In this document: in pieces, positions 17,510 through 26,673 of the stretch
Layout of the letters: each line of letters opens with the position of its first letter
How positions within the stretch are numbered: the stretch's first letter is position 1
Source: Lachnospiraceae bacterium
GTDB lineage: Bacteria > Bacillota > Clostridia > Lachnospirales > Lachnospiraceae
Direction of reading: 5' to 3'
Length of the DNA: 64,000 nucleotides
NCBI GenBank assembly: GCA_009780115.1
Contig: WRAQ01000004.1
Coordinates: forward strand, 54,688 to 118,687
Program-made: the position numbers and the translations under genes
Notes under the pieces: model-generated
What the model saw: the letters and a program-made list of their open reading frames with translations, nothing else
Database searches by the model: none
What the model was told of the DNA's origin: nothing

Positions 17510-18359
17510 CTTTTGCCTCCTGTCCGCTATTGGCAGACTCAATACGATAGCGTTTAAGATATTTTAATAAAATAACGGAGGCGGCCAGCCCAATGAAAGC
17601 GCATATTGCCCAAAAAGGAGCTGCTACACCCGAGTTGCCGATATCGAAGAATAAGCCAAAAACGTCCGTAAAAATGTTAAAGACAATATGGACGATGAGG
17701 GGTACCCAAATAGTACCGGACCATAAATAAATCAATCCCAAAATAATACCAAGGGCAAAGGAATATGTTATTTGTACACCACCGGTATGATATAAAGCAA
17801 ATATAAATGCCTGGATAACCAATGCTAATTTAATATTTAGTTTGATTTTCTTAAGATATTCCAAAACGATACCGCGAATCAAAACTTCTTCTATCAGCGG
17901 GACAGCCAGATTAGCGGCGAGAAAAATAATAATCGGATTGCCCAAATCACCAATGATTAGAAAATCCGAATCTGCCTCATCAGGCAGGTCGGCTAAAAGG
18001 TACAATAAACCATTTACAAATGAATTTAAAGCTATGGCTAACAGCACACATACCGCAATAAGCTTTGGTGTAAGCTGCTCATACCGCCAAAAGCCTGTGG
18101 CTTTCCACTCTTTGCCGATTAATCGCCAAATTACCACTAATGCTATTGATGCACTTATTAACATCACCAGCATTTCATCAATTCTATCTTCGGGTAAAAT
18201 ATCGTTGCCGCCGCTAAACTCGTCTATTATACTTAGGATAGCAATATATATAACCCCAACCAGCAATGTAATACCGGCATACAAAAGCGGATAACGAACC
18301 GTAAACCAACATTCCGTGAGAAATTTTTTTGACTTTGACATATCATTACTTTTTTCCAT
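17502..18359 (-). CDS. CPBP-family intramembrane metalloprotease
   Basis: A 285-residue polytopic protein with the CPBP (Abi) motifs: EEVLIRG in helix-flanking sequence VPLIEEVLIRGIVLEYL, a histidine in FALYHTGG and HIVFN near the C-terminus, which together form the metal site of type II CAAX-protease relatives. In bacteria these act in membrane protein or peptide processing, sometimes bacteriocin immunity; the substrate here is unknown. I take ATG 18359; ATG 18341 is a possible alternative. It sits in the middle of the envelope operon. Confidence 0.85.
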   Translation of the reverse strand: MEKSNDMSKSKKFLTECWFTVRYPLLYAGITLLVGVIYIAILSIIDEFSGGNDILPEDRIDEMLVMLISASIALVVIWRLIGKEWKATGFWRYEQLTPKLIAVCVLLAIALNSFVNGLLYLLADLPDEADSDFLIIGDLGNPIIIFLAANLAVPLIEEVLIRGIVLEYLKKIKLNIKLALVIQAFIFALYHTGGVQITYSFALGIILGLIYLWSGTIWVPLIVHIVFNIFTDVFGLFFDIGNSGVAAPFWAICAFIGLAASVILLKYLKRYRIESANSGQEAKDE

Positions 18360-18376
18360 TTGTAGGACTCTCTTTC

Positions 18377-19804
18377 TTATTTGTGAGTTGCACAATATAC
18401 GCTGCCTGCTAAAGGTTTGTTCCTGCAATGCGCATCATAACAAAATTGATTGCTTGACATACTGTCTCTATGGACACTGCAATACGCTTTGCCCGATTCG
18501 GCCGTTGCGCTGCAATCAACCCTTGCACATGGGCTGCTCGAAGTAAAACTACCGCTGCCTGAACTGCTGCTACCCGAACTGCCCGAACCGCTAATTCTTG
18601 AACTTGAACCAGGTGAGGTTAAGTCAAGAATAGCATCATTTATTTCTCTTCTGCGGCTGGCTTGTGCGCCATATATGGCGGCAAGTTCTGCCATATACCA
18701 ATCTATATTACTTTGTTCAATGCTTGCAAGTTCACTTCGCGGTGTAAATTTTTTAACATCGGTAAGAGATTCGGGAAAATAATAATCCTGCCCGCCATGA
18801 CAATGAATACAATTAACGGCGCCGCCTACATCAAGCCTTTTTCCGCCGCACCTGTCGTGAAGAGAAATACCGATAAGTCTGTCCTCATTCTGAATCAGGA
18901 AAATAGTCTTGCCCGATTCAACTGCAAGTTCGTTTAGATCGGCGATATATTGGCGGTAATCGGGATTACGCTTTTCACCTTCATGACATATCTTACTATT
19001 AATATAATCCACCTTTTTTGCCGTGCCGCATCCCGATCCATTACATGTGGTACAAGGAATATTCTTTGGCGGCGGGCTTGAGACAGTGATTAAATCTGCA
19101 CCCCAGCGTGAAAATGTGTTAGGAACACCATCACTATAATTTTCATCAAACGGCGCGTATGCAATTTCATCATAATCATCCTGGTAGGTATAATTAAAAA
19201 CATCATCACCGTAAGGTTCACCATAGCCATAGTCAGGGTCAGCATATCCGGTCCAGTCATAATCATCATAATCATAATCATGAAAAACCGGTGTTTCCGC
19301 CTGAGCCGAAAAATTCGGTATGGTGTTTGTGTCACTGGAAAACGCGGCAATCATAACAAAAGCGACAGCCGCCGAGGCAACCCAGAAAACGGGCTTCTTC
19401 GTAAGTTTCTTTTTGGGCAGCGGGATAATGTGCGAACGGCCGGGAAGAGTTTCGGCAGAAGTCATTCCGCATTGGCCGCAGAACTTTTTCCCCGGTTTGA
19501 TTTCCGCGCCGCAATCGGTACATATTTTCGCTTGAGCTACTATGACGGGTTCAATTACTTCGTTATTGGCGATAGCCGGTTCAACATAAGCCGCCCCGCA
19601 CTGCCCGCAGAATTTTTTCCCGGGCTTTATCTCCGCGCCGCAGTCGGTACATATTTTCGCTTGAGCTACTATGACGGGTTCAATTATTTCGATATCGGCT
19701 AGAACCGGTTCAACATAAACCGCCCCGCATTGGCCGCAGAATTTCTTTCCCGCTTTTATGTTATTACCGCATTTTAAACATTCTTTCAATCTTTCTCCTT
19801 TCAC
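18377..19804 (-). CDS. Membrane protein with three N-terminal zinc ribbons
   Basis: About 475 residues. Three copies of a zinc ribbon (CxxCGxxIKxGKKFCGQCG), near residues 9-27, 53-72 and 92-111, are separated by acidic/Ala linkers nearly identical to each other. A transmembrane helix follows at about 138-155, then an Asp/Tyr-rich spacer, CTTCNGSGCG (DnaJ-like half finger), a mixed region, a Ser/Gly linker and a Cys/His-rich C-terminus. GTG 19804 overlaps the previous stop; TTG 19789 with AAAGGAG upstream is an equally good start. The repeated ribbons look like recent duplication. Function unknown. Confidence 0.78.
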   Translation of the reverse strand: MKGERLKECLKCGNNIKAGKKFCGQCGAVYVEPVLADIEIIEPVIVAQAKICTDCGAEIKPGKKFCGQCGAAYVEPAIANNEVIEPVIVAQAKICTDCGAEIKPGKKFCGQCGMTSAETLPGRSHIIPLPKKKLTKKPVFWVASAAVAFVMIAAFSSDTNTIPNFSAQAETPVFHDYDYDDYDWTGYADPDYGYGEPYGDDVFNYTYQDDYDEIAYAPFDENYSDGVPNTFSRWGADLITVSSPPPKNIPCTTCNGSGCGTAKKVDYINSKICHEGEKRNPDYRQYIADLNELAVESGKTIFLIQNEDRLIGISLHDRCGGKRLDVGGAVNCIHCHGGQDYYFPESLTDVKKFTPRSELASIEQSNIDWYMAELAAIYGAQASRRREINDAILDLTSPGSSSRISGSGSSGSSSSGSGSFTSSSPCARVDCSATAESGKAYCSVHRDSMSSNQFCYDAHCRNKPLAGSVYCATHK

Positions 19805-20382
19805 ACCACTCGGGTCCCGTTATCCTCAACCGAAGGACGGCAGAGGGAATAAATAAGTATTATCCACCCGGGAATGGGAATCAATAACCACAGCATATAA
19901 TGCCAGGTTTTGCCCGCGTCACGCAGACGGCGAACGCTGATAGCAAGTGCTGGAATAATAGTGACAAATGTATAAAGTGTCGCGAGGGGAGGGATGAGCA
20001 TAAGCACCAGACTGAAAATAAAATCAACTAAACATGCCATCCAAAACCCCTTAAATGTAGTCCGGTCGGAAAAGTTACTAAAATTCTTCAACATATTAAC
20101 GTATTCGGTTAAAATCGGGAACTTATCAACAATCTTATCGGTGAACTTATCCGTTTTTCCCGCTTGGTTATTTTCCGGCGGTGGTGTCTGCGCTGTCGTT
20201 TTTGATTGTACCGGCGGCGGCTGTACTGCCGGTTCCGGTTGTATTACTGCTTTCGGTTGTACCGGCGGTGGTATCGTTTCAGGAGGTGGCTGCTGTATAT
20301 TTACAACTGGTGTGCCGCATTCCTCACAAAACATTACACCGACTAGTTCCTCTCCACAGTTCGAACAAAATTTTTGAACCAT
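19801..20382 (-). CDS. Zinc-ribbon plus DUF805 membrane protein
   Basis: A 193-residue protein: a zinc ribbon at residues 5-23 (CSNCGEELVGVMFCEECG), a Pro/Gln-rich linker of about 50 residues, then a DUF805 domain with three or four helices and the typical ISVRRLRDAGKTWHYMLWLLIPIPG. DUF805 proteins are inner-membrane proteins of unknown role. It is first in the five-gene operon; the stop overlaps the next start by four bases. Confidence 0.85.
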   Translation of the reverse strand: MVQKFCSNCGEELVGVMFCEECGTPVVNIQQPPPETIPPPVQPKAVIQPEPAVQPPPVQSKTTAQTPPPENNQAGKTDKFTDKIVDKFPILTEYVNMLKNFSNFSDRTTFKGFWMACLVDFIFSLVLMLIPPLATLYTFVTIIPALAISVRRLRDAGKTWHYMLWLLIPIPGWIILIYSLCRPSVEDNGTRVV

Positions 20383-20613
20383 ACTCGCGGTCCTTTCTCA
20401 CAAATATTTAATAAAAAAATAGACATTATCAGTGTCTGCTCCGCCGTAAGTCGGTACACTGTTTCTCATTCCGGACAGTGCCCACATTCTTTCACTTCAT
20501 ATTCCCTAAATTACCACTAATATTATATCATCAGTTTACCACATTATGGTTTTAATGTAAAGGGTCCGTAAAGCTTTAGGTTAAGCAATAAAGACACCGA
20601 AAGGCATAGAAAG

Positions 20614-20662
20614 CCCCACAAGAGTCAACCAAAAGAGTTAACCTTGTGAGGTCTTCTTTTTC
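20614..20662 (+). terminator. Terminator-like hairpin with no upstream gene on the same strand
   Basis: An imperfect stem (CCCCACAAG with CTTGTGAGG plus inner pairs) is followed by TCTTCTTTTT. It lies in the 431-base gap between the divergent DUF805 gene and marR; the rest of that gap shows a CAGTGT/ACACTG palindrome (about 20430-20457) and the marR promoter. It could end a small RNA. Confidence 0.4.
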
Positions 20663-20722
20663 CATTTAAATGTTATTTTCAAAGCCCGAAAATTAATTTC
20701 TAAATATTTTTCATAAAACCCC

Positions 20723-20801
20723 TTGACATCTCATAAAATAGTGCTAAGATAATAGTTAAATAATTTTAATTATATTTTTTTAATTAAATTATTTTAATCA
20801 T
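20723..20801 (+). promoter_or_regulatory. marR promoter with a palindromic operator candidate
   Basis: TTGACA (20723-20728), 16 bases, TAAGAT (20745-20750). Just downstream TTAAATAATTTTAATT and AATTAAATTATTTTAA form an AT-rich inverted repeat about 40 bases long, a plausible site for autoregulation by the MarR protein. Confidence 0.5.
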
Positions 20802-20813
20802 CAAGGAGGCCAT

Positions 20814-21257
20814 ATGCTGGAAAAAACTTTTATTGAGGTTTATACGAAATTTAAGCTGAACTTCTACCGGGGTATTTTTGCCCGTCTTAATGAACGGGAA
20901 TCGAGCCTAAGTGCATCGGAAGCTTTTGCGGTAGAAGTCATCTATAGTTTAGGTGAGCCGACAATTGGCCAATTTGCCGAATTTTTACAAATCTCACTTC
21001 CTAATGCAACATACAAAGTGAATACATTGGTAAAAAAAGGTTATATCGAAAAAGTTAATTCATCGGCCGACCGCCGGGAATATCATTTGCGGATTACGGC
21101 GAAATTCACCGATTATTATGCCATCAATCAAAGTTACATAACAACTGTTATGAAACGTATTAGTGAGCGTTTTACGAAAGAAGAAGTAAATCAATTAGTA
21201 AACATGCTGGGAATTATCTCACGCGAACTAATGCCCGAAAGTAATGACAAATTATAA
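20814..21257 (+). CDS. MarR-family transcriptional regulator
   Basis: A 147-residue winged-helix protein. The recognition-helix region TIGQFAEFLQISLPNATYKVNTLVKKGYIEKVNSSADRREYHL is the MarR signature, including DRRxxxL in the wing. It probably binds the AT-rich inverted repeat before its own start. The strong AAGGAGG site fixes ATG 20814. DegV follows 45 bases later after a GGGGC/GCCCC hairpin, suggesting co-transcription and a link to membrane lipid or fatty-acid control, which is inference. Confidence 0.88.
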   Translation: MLEKTFIEVYTKFKLNFYRGIFARLNERESSLSASEAFAVEVIYSLGEPTIGQFAEFLQISLPNATYKVNTLVKKGYIEKVNSSADRREYHLRITAKFTDYYAINQSYITTVMKRISERFTKEEVNQLVNMLGIISRELMPESNDKL

Positions 21258-21302
21258 AAAAGGGGCAGCCGGCAACGCCCCTTACAAAAAGGAGAAACCA
21301 AA

Positions 21303-22148
21303 ATGAGTATCAAAATCATCACTGATTCAACCACTGAACTTAGCCCAAAGGAAGCAAAAGAATTAGATGTCGCCGTAATTCCGCTTAAAACACTTTTCGG
21401 CGAAAAAGAATATCTGGATGGGATTGATTTTACCCCGGAACAGTTTTATACCAAATTGGCACAGTCTGATGTACTTCCAACCACCAGCCAACCCTCACCG
21501 GCTGAATTCGAGCAATTTTACCGCGAAGCACAGGCCGATGGAAGCCAGATTATTGTGATTTGTCTTGCCGCAAGTATTTCCGGAACATATCAAAGCGCCA
21601 ATATCGCCAAAGAAACTTGCGGCGGTGATATCAGAATAATTGACAGCGGTACGGCTACAGTTGGGCTTCAGATATTGGTACGGCGGGCAATCGGCTTACG
21701 TAATGAGGGTAAAACCGCCGACGAAATCGTTGCTATTATCGAAGAAGAAAAAAAGTCGGTTTGTGTCTTCGCCGCAATTGATACCCTTGAATATCTTTAT
21801 AAAGGCGGCCGTCTTTCCCGTACGTCTGCTTTCGCCGGAACTTTACTCAGTATTAAACCTTTAATTTCTTTATCCCAGGGTGAATTAAAAGCTATCGGTA
21901 AATGTAAAGGGCAGTCAAAAGCTTATCATGAAATTTTCAAACTCGTCGAAGCAGCCGGCGGCATTGATTATTCAAAGCCTTTTGGGATTGGTTATACCGG
22001 CGACCGCAGTCAGTTTGAGCGTTTTGAACAAATGTGTGAACCGTATTTTGCCGGGAAAAAACCTATTATCGGCAATATTGGCAGTGTTATCGGGACACAT
22101 ATCGGGCCCGGGGCAGCGGCGATTGTATTTTTCAAAAACCCTTCATAA
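21303..22148 (+). CDS. DegV-family fatty-acid-binding protein
   Basis: A 281-residue DegV protein: MSIKIITDSTTEL, PTTSQPSPAEFEQFY and the C-terminal GNIGSVIGTHIGPGAAAIVF are all characteristic. DegV/FakB proteins hold a fatty acid for phosphorylation by FakA. It follows marR and meets the GH4 gene tail-to-tail with a 17-base overlap of the coding ends. Strong AAGGAG site before ATG. Confidence 0.93.
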   Translation: MSIKIITDSTTELSPKEAKELDVAVIPLKTLFGEKEYLDGIDFTPEQFYTKLAQSDVLPTTSQPSPAEFEQFYREAQADGSQIIVICLAASISGTYQSANIAKETCGGDIRIIDSGTATVGLQILVRRAIGLRNEGKTADEIVAIIEEEKKSVCVFAAIDTLEYLYKGGRLSRTSAFAGTLLSIKPLISLSQGELKAIGKCKGQSKAYHEIFKLVEAAGGIDYSKPFGIGYTGDRSQFERFEQMCEPYFAGKKPIIGNIGSVIGTHIGPGAAAIVFFKNPS

Positions 22149-23451
22149 ATTCCCCATGAGCCGTAATTAATTCATCAATCATGCTTTTGATATCTTTAAT
22201 ATTCAGCTCGGCTGCCGTATGGGGGTCGAGCATCGCGGCCTGGTATATGTAATCCCGGTTTTTGGTCACGGCGGCTTCTATCGTCAGCAGATGGACGTTG
22301 ATATGGGTCATGTTCATCGCAGCAAGCTGGATGGGAAGCCGTCCTACGTGACAGGGGGCAACCCCGTTGCCGTCAACCAGGCAAGGGACTTCAACACACG
22401 CTTCGGCGGGCAGGTTCTCAATTAAACCGGTATTCATTACGTTTCCGCCGATTTTGAGAGGTTTGTTATTAACAATTGCCTCCATAATATATGAGGCATA
22501 TTCATGTGAGCGTTCGTGCGTGATTTTTCCATTGCTTAAAATATCGGCTTTCTGCTGGTTCCAAGATGCAATCTGTTCAATACAACGCCGCGGATATTCA
22601 TCTAAGGGAATATTAAACTCTTCAATCATTTCCGGGTATCTTGCTTTGATAAAAAAGGGATTGTATTCGGCATTATGCTCACTTGATTCCGTGCAGTAAT
22701 GGCCAAAATGCTCGATGTATTCATATCGCACCATATCCCAGTGCTTTTCGGTTTTATTTTTAATCTTCGCCCGTTCCTTTATCAAAGGATATAAATCATT
22801 CCCTTCTTTATCTTTTACTTCAAGAAGCCAGCCCATATGATTAATACCGGCAATAAGTTCAGTGCATCCGGCAAGTTTGTCACCAAGCCCGAGTGAGTCT
22901 AATAATCCTTGCGTACAGCACTGGACACTGTGGCACAGCCCCACCGTCTTTATTTTCGTATAACGGAGCATGTATCTGGTTAGAATCGACATCGGGTTTG
23001 TATAATTAAGCAAGAGGGCATCCGGGCATACTTCTTCCATATCGCGGGCGAAATCTGCCATAACCGGTATCGTCCGCAAACCACGCATGATTCCCCCGAT
23101 ACCTAAGGTGTCGGCTATCGTTTGCCTAAGGCCATATTTCTTGGGAATTTCAAAGTCGGCAACGGTACATGGCTCGTACCCGCCTACCTGGATGGCATTT
23201 ACGACAAAACGGGCATCTTTTAAAGCCGCTTTTCGTTGTTCAACACCCAAATATGTTTTAATCGTTGCCCGGCCTTGGTTAATATTATTATTAATTGCCG
23301 ATAAAATAATCAATGAATCATTAAGCCGGCCGGCATCGATATCATAAAGGGCGAGTTCTGCTTCTTGAAATGAAGGGGTACACATGCAGTCACCTAATAC
23401 GTTTCGCGCAAAGATGGTGCTGCCTGCCCCGAGGAAGGTTATTTTTGTCAT
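22132..23451 (-). CDS. melA: GH4 alpha-galactosidase/alpha-glucosidase
   Basis: A 439-residue family 4 glycoside hydrolase, which uses NAD and a divalent metal in a redox-elimination mechanism. It starts MTKITFLGAGSTIFARNVLG (nucleotide fold), has NYTNPMS, and the metal motif CHSVQ, the variant seen in alpha-galactosidases and alpha-glucosidases rather than phospho-glycosidases. The open frame runs on to 23604, but the extra 51 codons lie in a repeat shared with 63.9 kb, and AAAGGA before ATG 23451 marks the real start. The long structured leader may regulate it. Confidence 0.88.
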   Translation of the reverse strand: MTKITFLGAGSTIFARNVLGDCMCTPSFQEAELALYDIDAGRLNDSLIILSAINNNINQGRATIKTYLGVEQRKAALKDARFVVNAIQVGGYEPCTVADFEIPKKYGLRQTIADTLGIGGIMRGLRTIPVMADFARDMEEVCPDALLLNYTNPMSILTRYMLRYTKIKTVGLCHSVQCCTQGLLDSLGLGDKLAGCTELIAGINHMGWLLEVKDKEGNDLYPLIKERAKIKNKTEKHWDMVRYEYIEHFGHYCTESSEHNAEYNPFFIKARYPEMIEEFNIPLDEYPRRCIEQIASWNQQKADILSNGKITHERSHEYASYIMEAIVNNKPLKIGGNVMNTGLIENLPAEACVEVPCLVDGNGVAPCHVGRLPIQLAAMNMTHINVHLLTIEAAVTKNRDYIYQAAMLDPHTAAELNIKDIKSMIDELITAHGEFMKGF

Positions 23452-23472
23452 ATTTGTCTTTTTCCTTTCGCT

Positions 23473-23611
23473 GATATAATGTCTTAGCGACATTATATGA
23501 TGATTTTCTATACTTACAACTCCAGACTTACAGTCTGTCGTTGACACACCAAGTGAAAACAAATGCCTGCTTCGCAGTCGCTTGTTTTCCTGCTGTTGTG
23601 TCATTATATCA
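23473..23611 (-). repeat. Leader element R1 (copy A) with an R2 hairpin
   Basis: Minus-strand order: TGATATAATGACACA, a nested hairpin (GACACA/TGTGTC, GAAAACAA/TTGTTTTC, side loop CTGCGAAGCAG), a second hairpin CAAC-GA-CAGACT/AGTCTG-GA-GTTG with facing GA/GA pairs, then ATAATGTC-GCTAA-GACATTAT (R2, 23473-23498). About 115 bases are almost identical to 63878-63996. Differences between the copies mostly keep pairing. Confidence 0.85.
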
Positions 23612-23715
23612 TATTTTATCCTTGAAAAGTAAATTTTTTGCTTTCATTTTCACCGCATTTATGTTATCATGTAGTAGTTTGGATACAATTAATACTATAA
23701 TGGAGGAGATTCACG

Positions 23716-25881
23716 ATGATTGAACAATTATTCTGGGTTGGCTATTTGGGCGCCGGGGCGTCCCTGCTGTTTGCCTTCCTGCAAGCCCGCAAAGTATTTA
23801 CGTACGAAGAGGGCAATGAAACGATGATTAAAATCGCGCAAGCGATCCGCGCCGGGGCAAACGCTTTTATGAAGCGCCAATACGGAACGGTTACTATTTT
23901 TCTGCTGATTATGTTTGCGATTCTTGCGGCACTTGCTTACATACCTTTGCTGTTAGGCAATGATGCCGGGTATATCAATCCCTATACGCCTTTCGCGTTC
24001 ATTACCGGGGGCGGATTCACAGCTCTGTGCGGTTTTGTCGGGATGAAGGTTTCGACCAATGCAAACGCCCGTACCGCTTTCGCGGCAACTGACAGCCTTA
24101 ACAAAGCCCTGCGAGTTTCGTTCGCTTCCGGATCGGTTATGGGATTCATCGTCAACGGTTTGGCAATTCTTGAAATTACTACTTGGTATATTATTCTTAA
24201 ATATGTGTTTGCCGAATCAAATGATGTCATCGCACATACAATGGTCACATTCGGAATGGGTGTTGCGGTAGTTGCCGTTTTCGCCCGTGTCGGCGGCGGT
24301 ATCTTTACCAAAGCTGCCGACGTTGGTGCCGACCTGGTTGGTAAAGTTGAAGCCGGGATTCCGGAAGATGACCCGCGTAACCCGGCGGTTATTGCTGATA
24401 ACGTTGGTGACAACGTTGGTGACGTTGCCGGAATGGGCGCCGACCTCCATGAATCTAACTCCAATGCTTTGGTTGCTACGATTGCAATCAGCTTTGGCGC
24501 CGGTTATGGTATCGCCGGATTTATGCTTCCGATTATCGTTTCGGTTATCGGAATCCTTTGTTCTATATTCGGGACATTTTTTGTTCAAACAAAAGAAAAA
24601 GCAGATCAGAAAACTCTGCTCAACTCCCTGCGCCGCGGTGTTTATATCGCCGGAGGCACAGCCGCAATCGCTACTTTACCTTTGATTTATTTCATTGCCC
24701 ATAGTGGTGAAGCCGGTGCGATGGCTGACAACGTCTGGGGTCTCTATGGTGCCGTTTTAGTCGGTATCGCAGCCGGGTTTATTGTCAGTTTCTTTACTGA
24801 ATATTATACTTCTGATGCCAGCAGGCCGACCCGCGACCTTGCTGAATCAAGTGAATCCGGCGCCGCCCCTCTAATCATCGGCGGAATGAGCCTTGGTATG
24901 AAATCTACTGCCGGGCCGATTTTGACTATTTCCGGTGCCGCGATTATCAGCTTTATGATTTCCGGCGGTTTCCGCTGGGTTGACGGTGATTTGACCAACG
25001 CAACTTATAGCATGGGCCTTTATGGTATCGGCCTTGCCGCCGTTTCCATGCTTGCTACCAATGCGATTATCCTTGCGACCGATGCTTTTGGTCCGGTTGC
25101 CGACAATGCCGGCGGTATCGCCGAAATGGCGGGATTGCCCCCTGAAGTACGCGAGCGTACCGATGCTCTTGATGCTCTTGGAAATACAACTGCCGCAACC
25201 GGAAAAGGTTTTGCGATTGCTTCAAACGCTTTTACCGGCCTTGCCCTGTTAGTTTCTTATGTAAATATTGCTCAGGCCCAGGCTTATGAAGCGGGTAAAG
25301 GGTTACTTAACCTTGCCCTTGTTAACCCGCCGGTCCTGATTGGTTTCTTTGGCGGGACGGCTGTCGTTTTCCTCTTTGCCGCCCTTTGTATGTCCGCTGT
25401 TCAGCGGGCCGCCCAAAGCATCGTTCATGAAGTAAGACGTCAGTTTAAAGAAATCACCGGGCTTCTTGAAGGTAAAGCCGAGGCTGATTATGCAACCTGC
25501 GTTGATATTTGCACTAAAGGTGCGTTGAAAGAAATGATTGCCCCGGCAATGCTGACAATCTTTGGCCCGATTATCGCCGGCCTTCTGCTTGGTGTCGCTG
25601 GTGTCGTCGGATATCTAGCCGGAATTATCATTTCCGGGTTTGGCCTTGCCATCTTTATGATGAACTCCGGCGGTGCATGGGACAATGCGAAGAAATATAT
25701 TGAAGCCGGAAAACTCGGCGGCAAAGGCAGTGATAATCACAAAGCCGCCGTTATTGGCGATACTGTCGGCGACCCGCTTAAAGATACCGCCGGCCCTTCA
25801 TTCAACAACGTTATAACCGTTTCTTGTACCGTAGCTATCGTATTTATCGGTGTTACGATTGCCTTTGGACTAATGGGTTAA
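23716..25881 (+). CDS. hppA: Membrane-bound ion-pumping pyrophosphatase (K+-dependent type)
   Basis: A 721-residue membrane protein with about 16 helices. It carries the pyrophosphate-binding DVGADLVGKVEAGIPEDDPR, DNVGDNVGDVAGMGADL and near the end GDTVGDPLKDTAGPS. The selectivity segment reads GNTTAATGKGF; Ala there, rather than Lys as in GNTTKA, marks the K+-dependent class, which includes both Na+ and H+ pumps. It conserves energy from pyrophosphate as an ion gradient. GGAGG nine bases before ATG 23716. It is a single gene closed by a perfect terminator. Confidence 0.95.
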   Translation: MIEQLFWVGYLGAGASLLFAFLQARKVFTYEEGNETMIKIAQAIRAGANAFMKRQYGTVTIFLLIMFAILAALAYIPLLLGNDAGYINPYTPFAFITGGGFTALCGFVGMKVSTNANARTAFAATDSLNKALRVSFASGSVMGFIVNGLAILEITTWYIILKYVFAESNDVIAHTMVTFGMGVAVVAVFARVGGGIFTKAADVGADLVGKVEAGIPEDDPRNPAVIADNVGDNVGDVAGMGADLHESNSNALVATIAISFGAGYGIAGFMLPIIVSVIGILCSIFGTFFVQTKEKADQKTLLNSLRRGVYIAGGTAAIATLPLIYFIAHSGEAGAMADNVWGLYGAVLVGIAAGFIVSFFTEYYTSDASRPTRDLAESSESGAAPLIIGGMSLGMKSTAGPILTISGAAIISFMISGGFRWVDGDLTNATYSMGLYGIGLAAVSMLATNAIILATDAFGPVADNAGGIAEMAGLPPEVRERTDALDALGNTTAATGKGFAIASNAFTGLALLVSYVNIAQAQAYEAGKGLLNLALVNPPVLIGFFGGTAVVFLFAALCMSAVQRAAQSIVHEVRRQFKEITGLLEGKAEADYATCVDICTKGALKEMIAPAMLTIFGPIIAGLLLGVAGVVGYLAGIIISGFGLAIFMMNSGGAWDNAKKYIEAGKLGGKGSDNHKAAVIGDTVGDPLKDTAGPSFNNVITVSCTVAIVFIGVTIAFGLMG

Positions 25882-25901
25882 AAAATTAACATGCCCGTTT
25901 T

Positions 25902-25941
25902 CCCAGCTTTTGCTAAATTTAGCAAAAGCTGGGATTTTTTT
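25902..25941 (+). terminator. Rho-independent terminator of hppA
   Basis: CCCAGCTTTTGCTAAA and TTTAGCAAAAGCTGGG form a perfect 16-base-pair stem (25902-25933), followed by a T-run. It borders the ytaF stop and may act in both directions. Confidence 0.92.
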
Positions 25942-25944
25942 ATC

Positions 25945-26589
25945 CTAAACTAACTTTGATATTGCCAGCGCAATTAAAACAGCCCCGCCAAGCCAGGAAA
26001 AGTTAAAGGGCAATTTTGCGGAAAGTTTTTGGCCAAGAAGATGCCCGCCCATCAAAAATCCGACATTCGTAAAGAGTGACCATAATACTACGGCAATAGC
26101 ATTTATATCTACTAAAGCTGCCCCAAATCCGACTGCAATGCCATCTAATGATAATGAAATCGCAAGTAATACCGCTTCAGATGACGACAAACTTTTCGAA
26201 GCATCGATATCTGCTGCTTCCGGGTTCGCATATACATTTAAAACAAATTTGAAATTAAATAAAGAACCATTGATTTCTTTGCTTAGATTGTTGTGTTTTC
26301 TGATTATAGATTTCGTAATACTATCCAATAACTTTACTAAACCGATTAAAAATAATACGGTAAAAGCAAGGGCGACGGTTAACCCTTCCGGTAGATATGG
26401 CTTTAGTATCATACCGGCAAATAAGGCCAATCCCGTAACCCCGGTACAAATTAAGTTGATGATAAATGCTGAAAGTATTGGTATTTTTGTTTTGTTCGTA
26501 CCGTAAGCAAATCCGGCCGTAAGTGCATCAAGCGATAGCGCCGATGCAAGCAGCGCCGCTTCTAATAACACAAATAGAGTAAAGTACAT
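25945..26589 (-). CDS. ytaF: Sporulation membrane protein YtaF (MntP-like fold)
   Basis: A 214-residue protein with six hydrophobic segments. The two halves each have an MntP-like ALSLDALTAGFAYG or SLSLDGIAVGFGAAL motif, and the centre (VYANPEAADIDASKSLSSSEA) is typical of YtaF. YtaF is related to Mn2+ efflux proteins and is a conserved sporulation-associated membrane protein; its substrate is not established. Convergent with hppA. Confidence 0.85.
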   Translation of the reverse strand: MYFTLFVLLEAALLASALSLDALTAGFAYGTNKTKIPILSAFIINLICTGVTGLALFAGMILKPYLPEGLTVALAFTVLFLIGLVKLLDSITKSIIRKHNNLSKEINGSLFNFKFVLNVYANPEAADIDASKSLSSSEAVLLAISLSLDGIAVGFGAALVDINAIAVVLWSLFTNVGFLMGGHLLGQKLSAKLPFNFSWLGGAVLIALAISKLV

Positions 26590-26673
26590 CGTTTTTTCTC
26601 ATCCTTTCATCGCAATATCTTATGCGTGAAAGTGAGGTGGTGTTACTAGTACTTTTTATAAGACAACTTGTGC

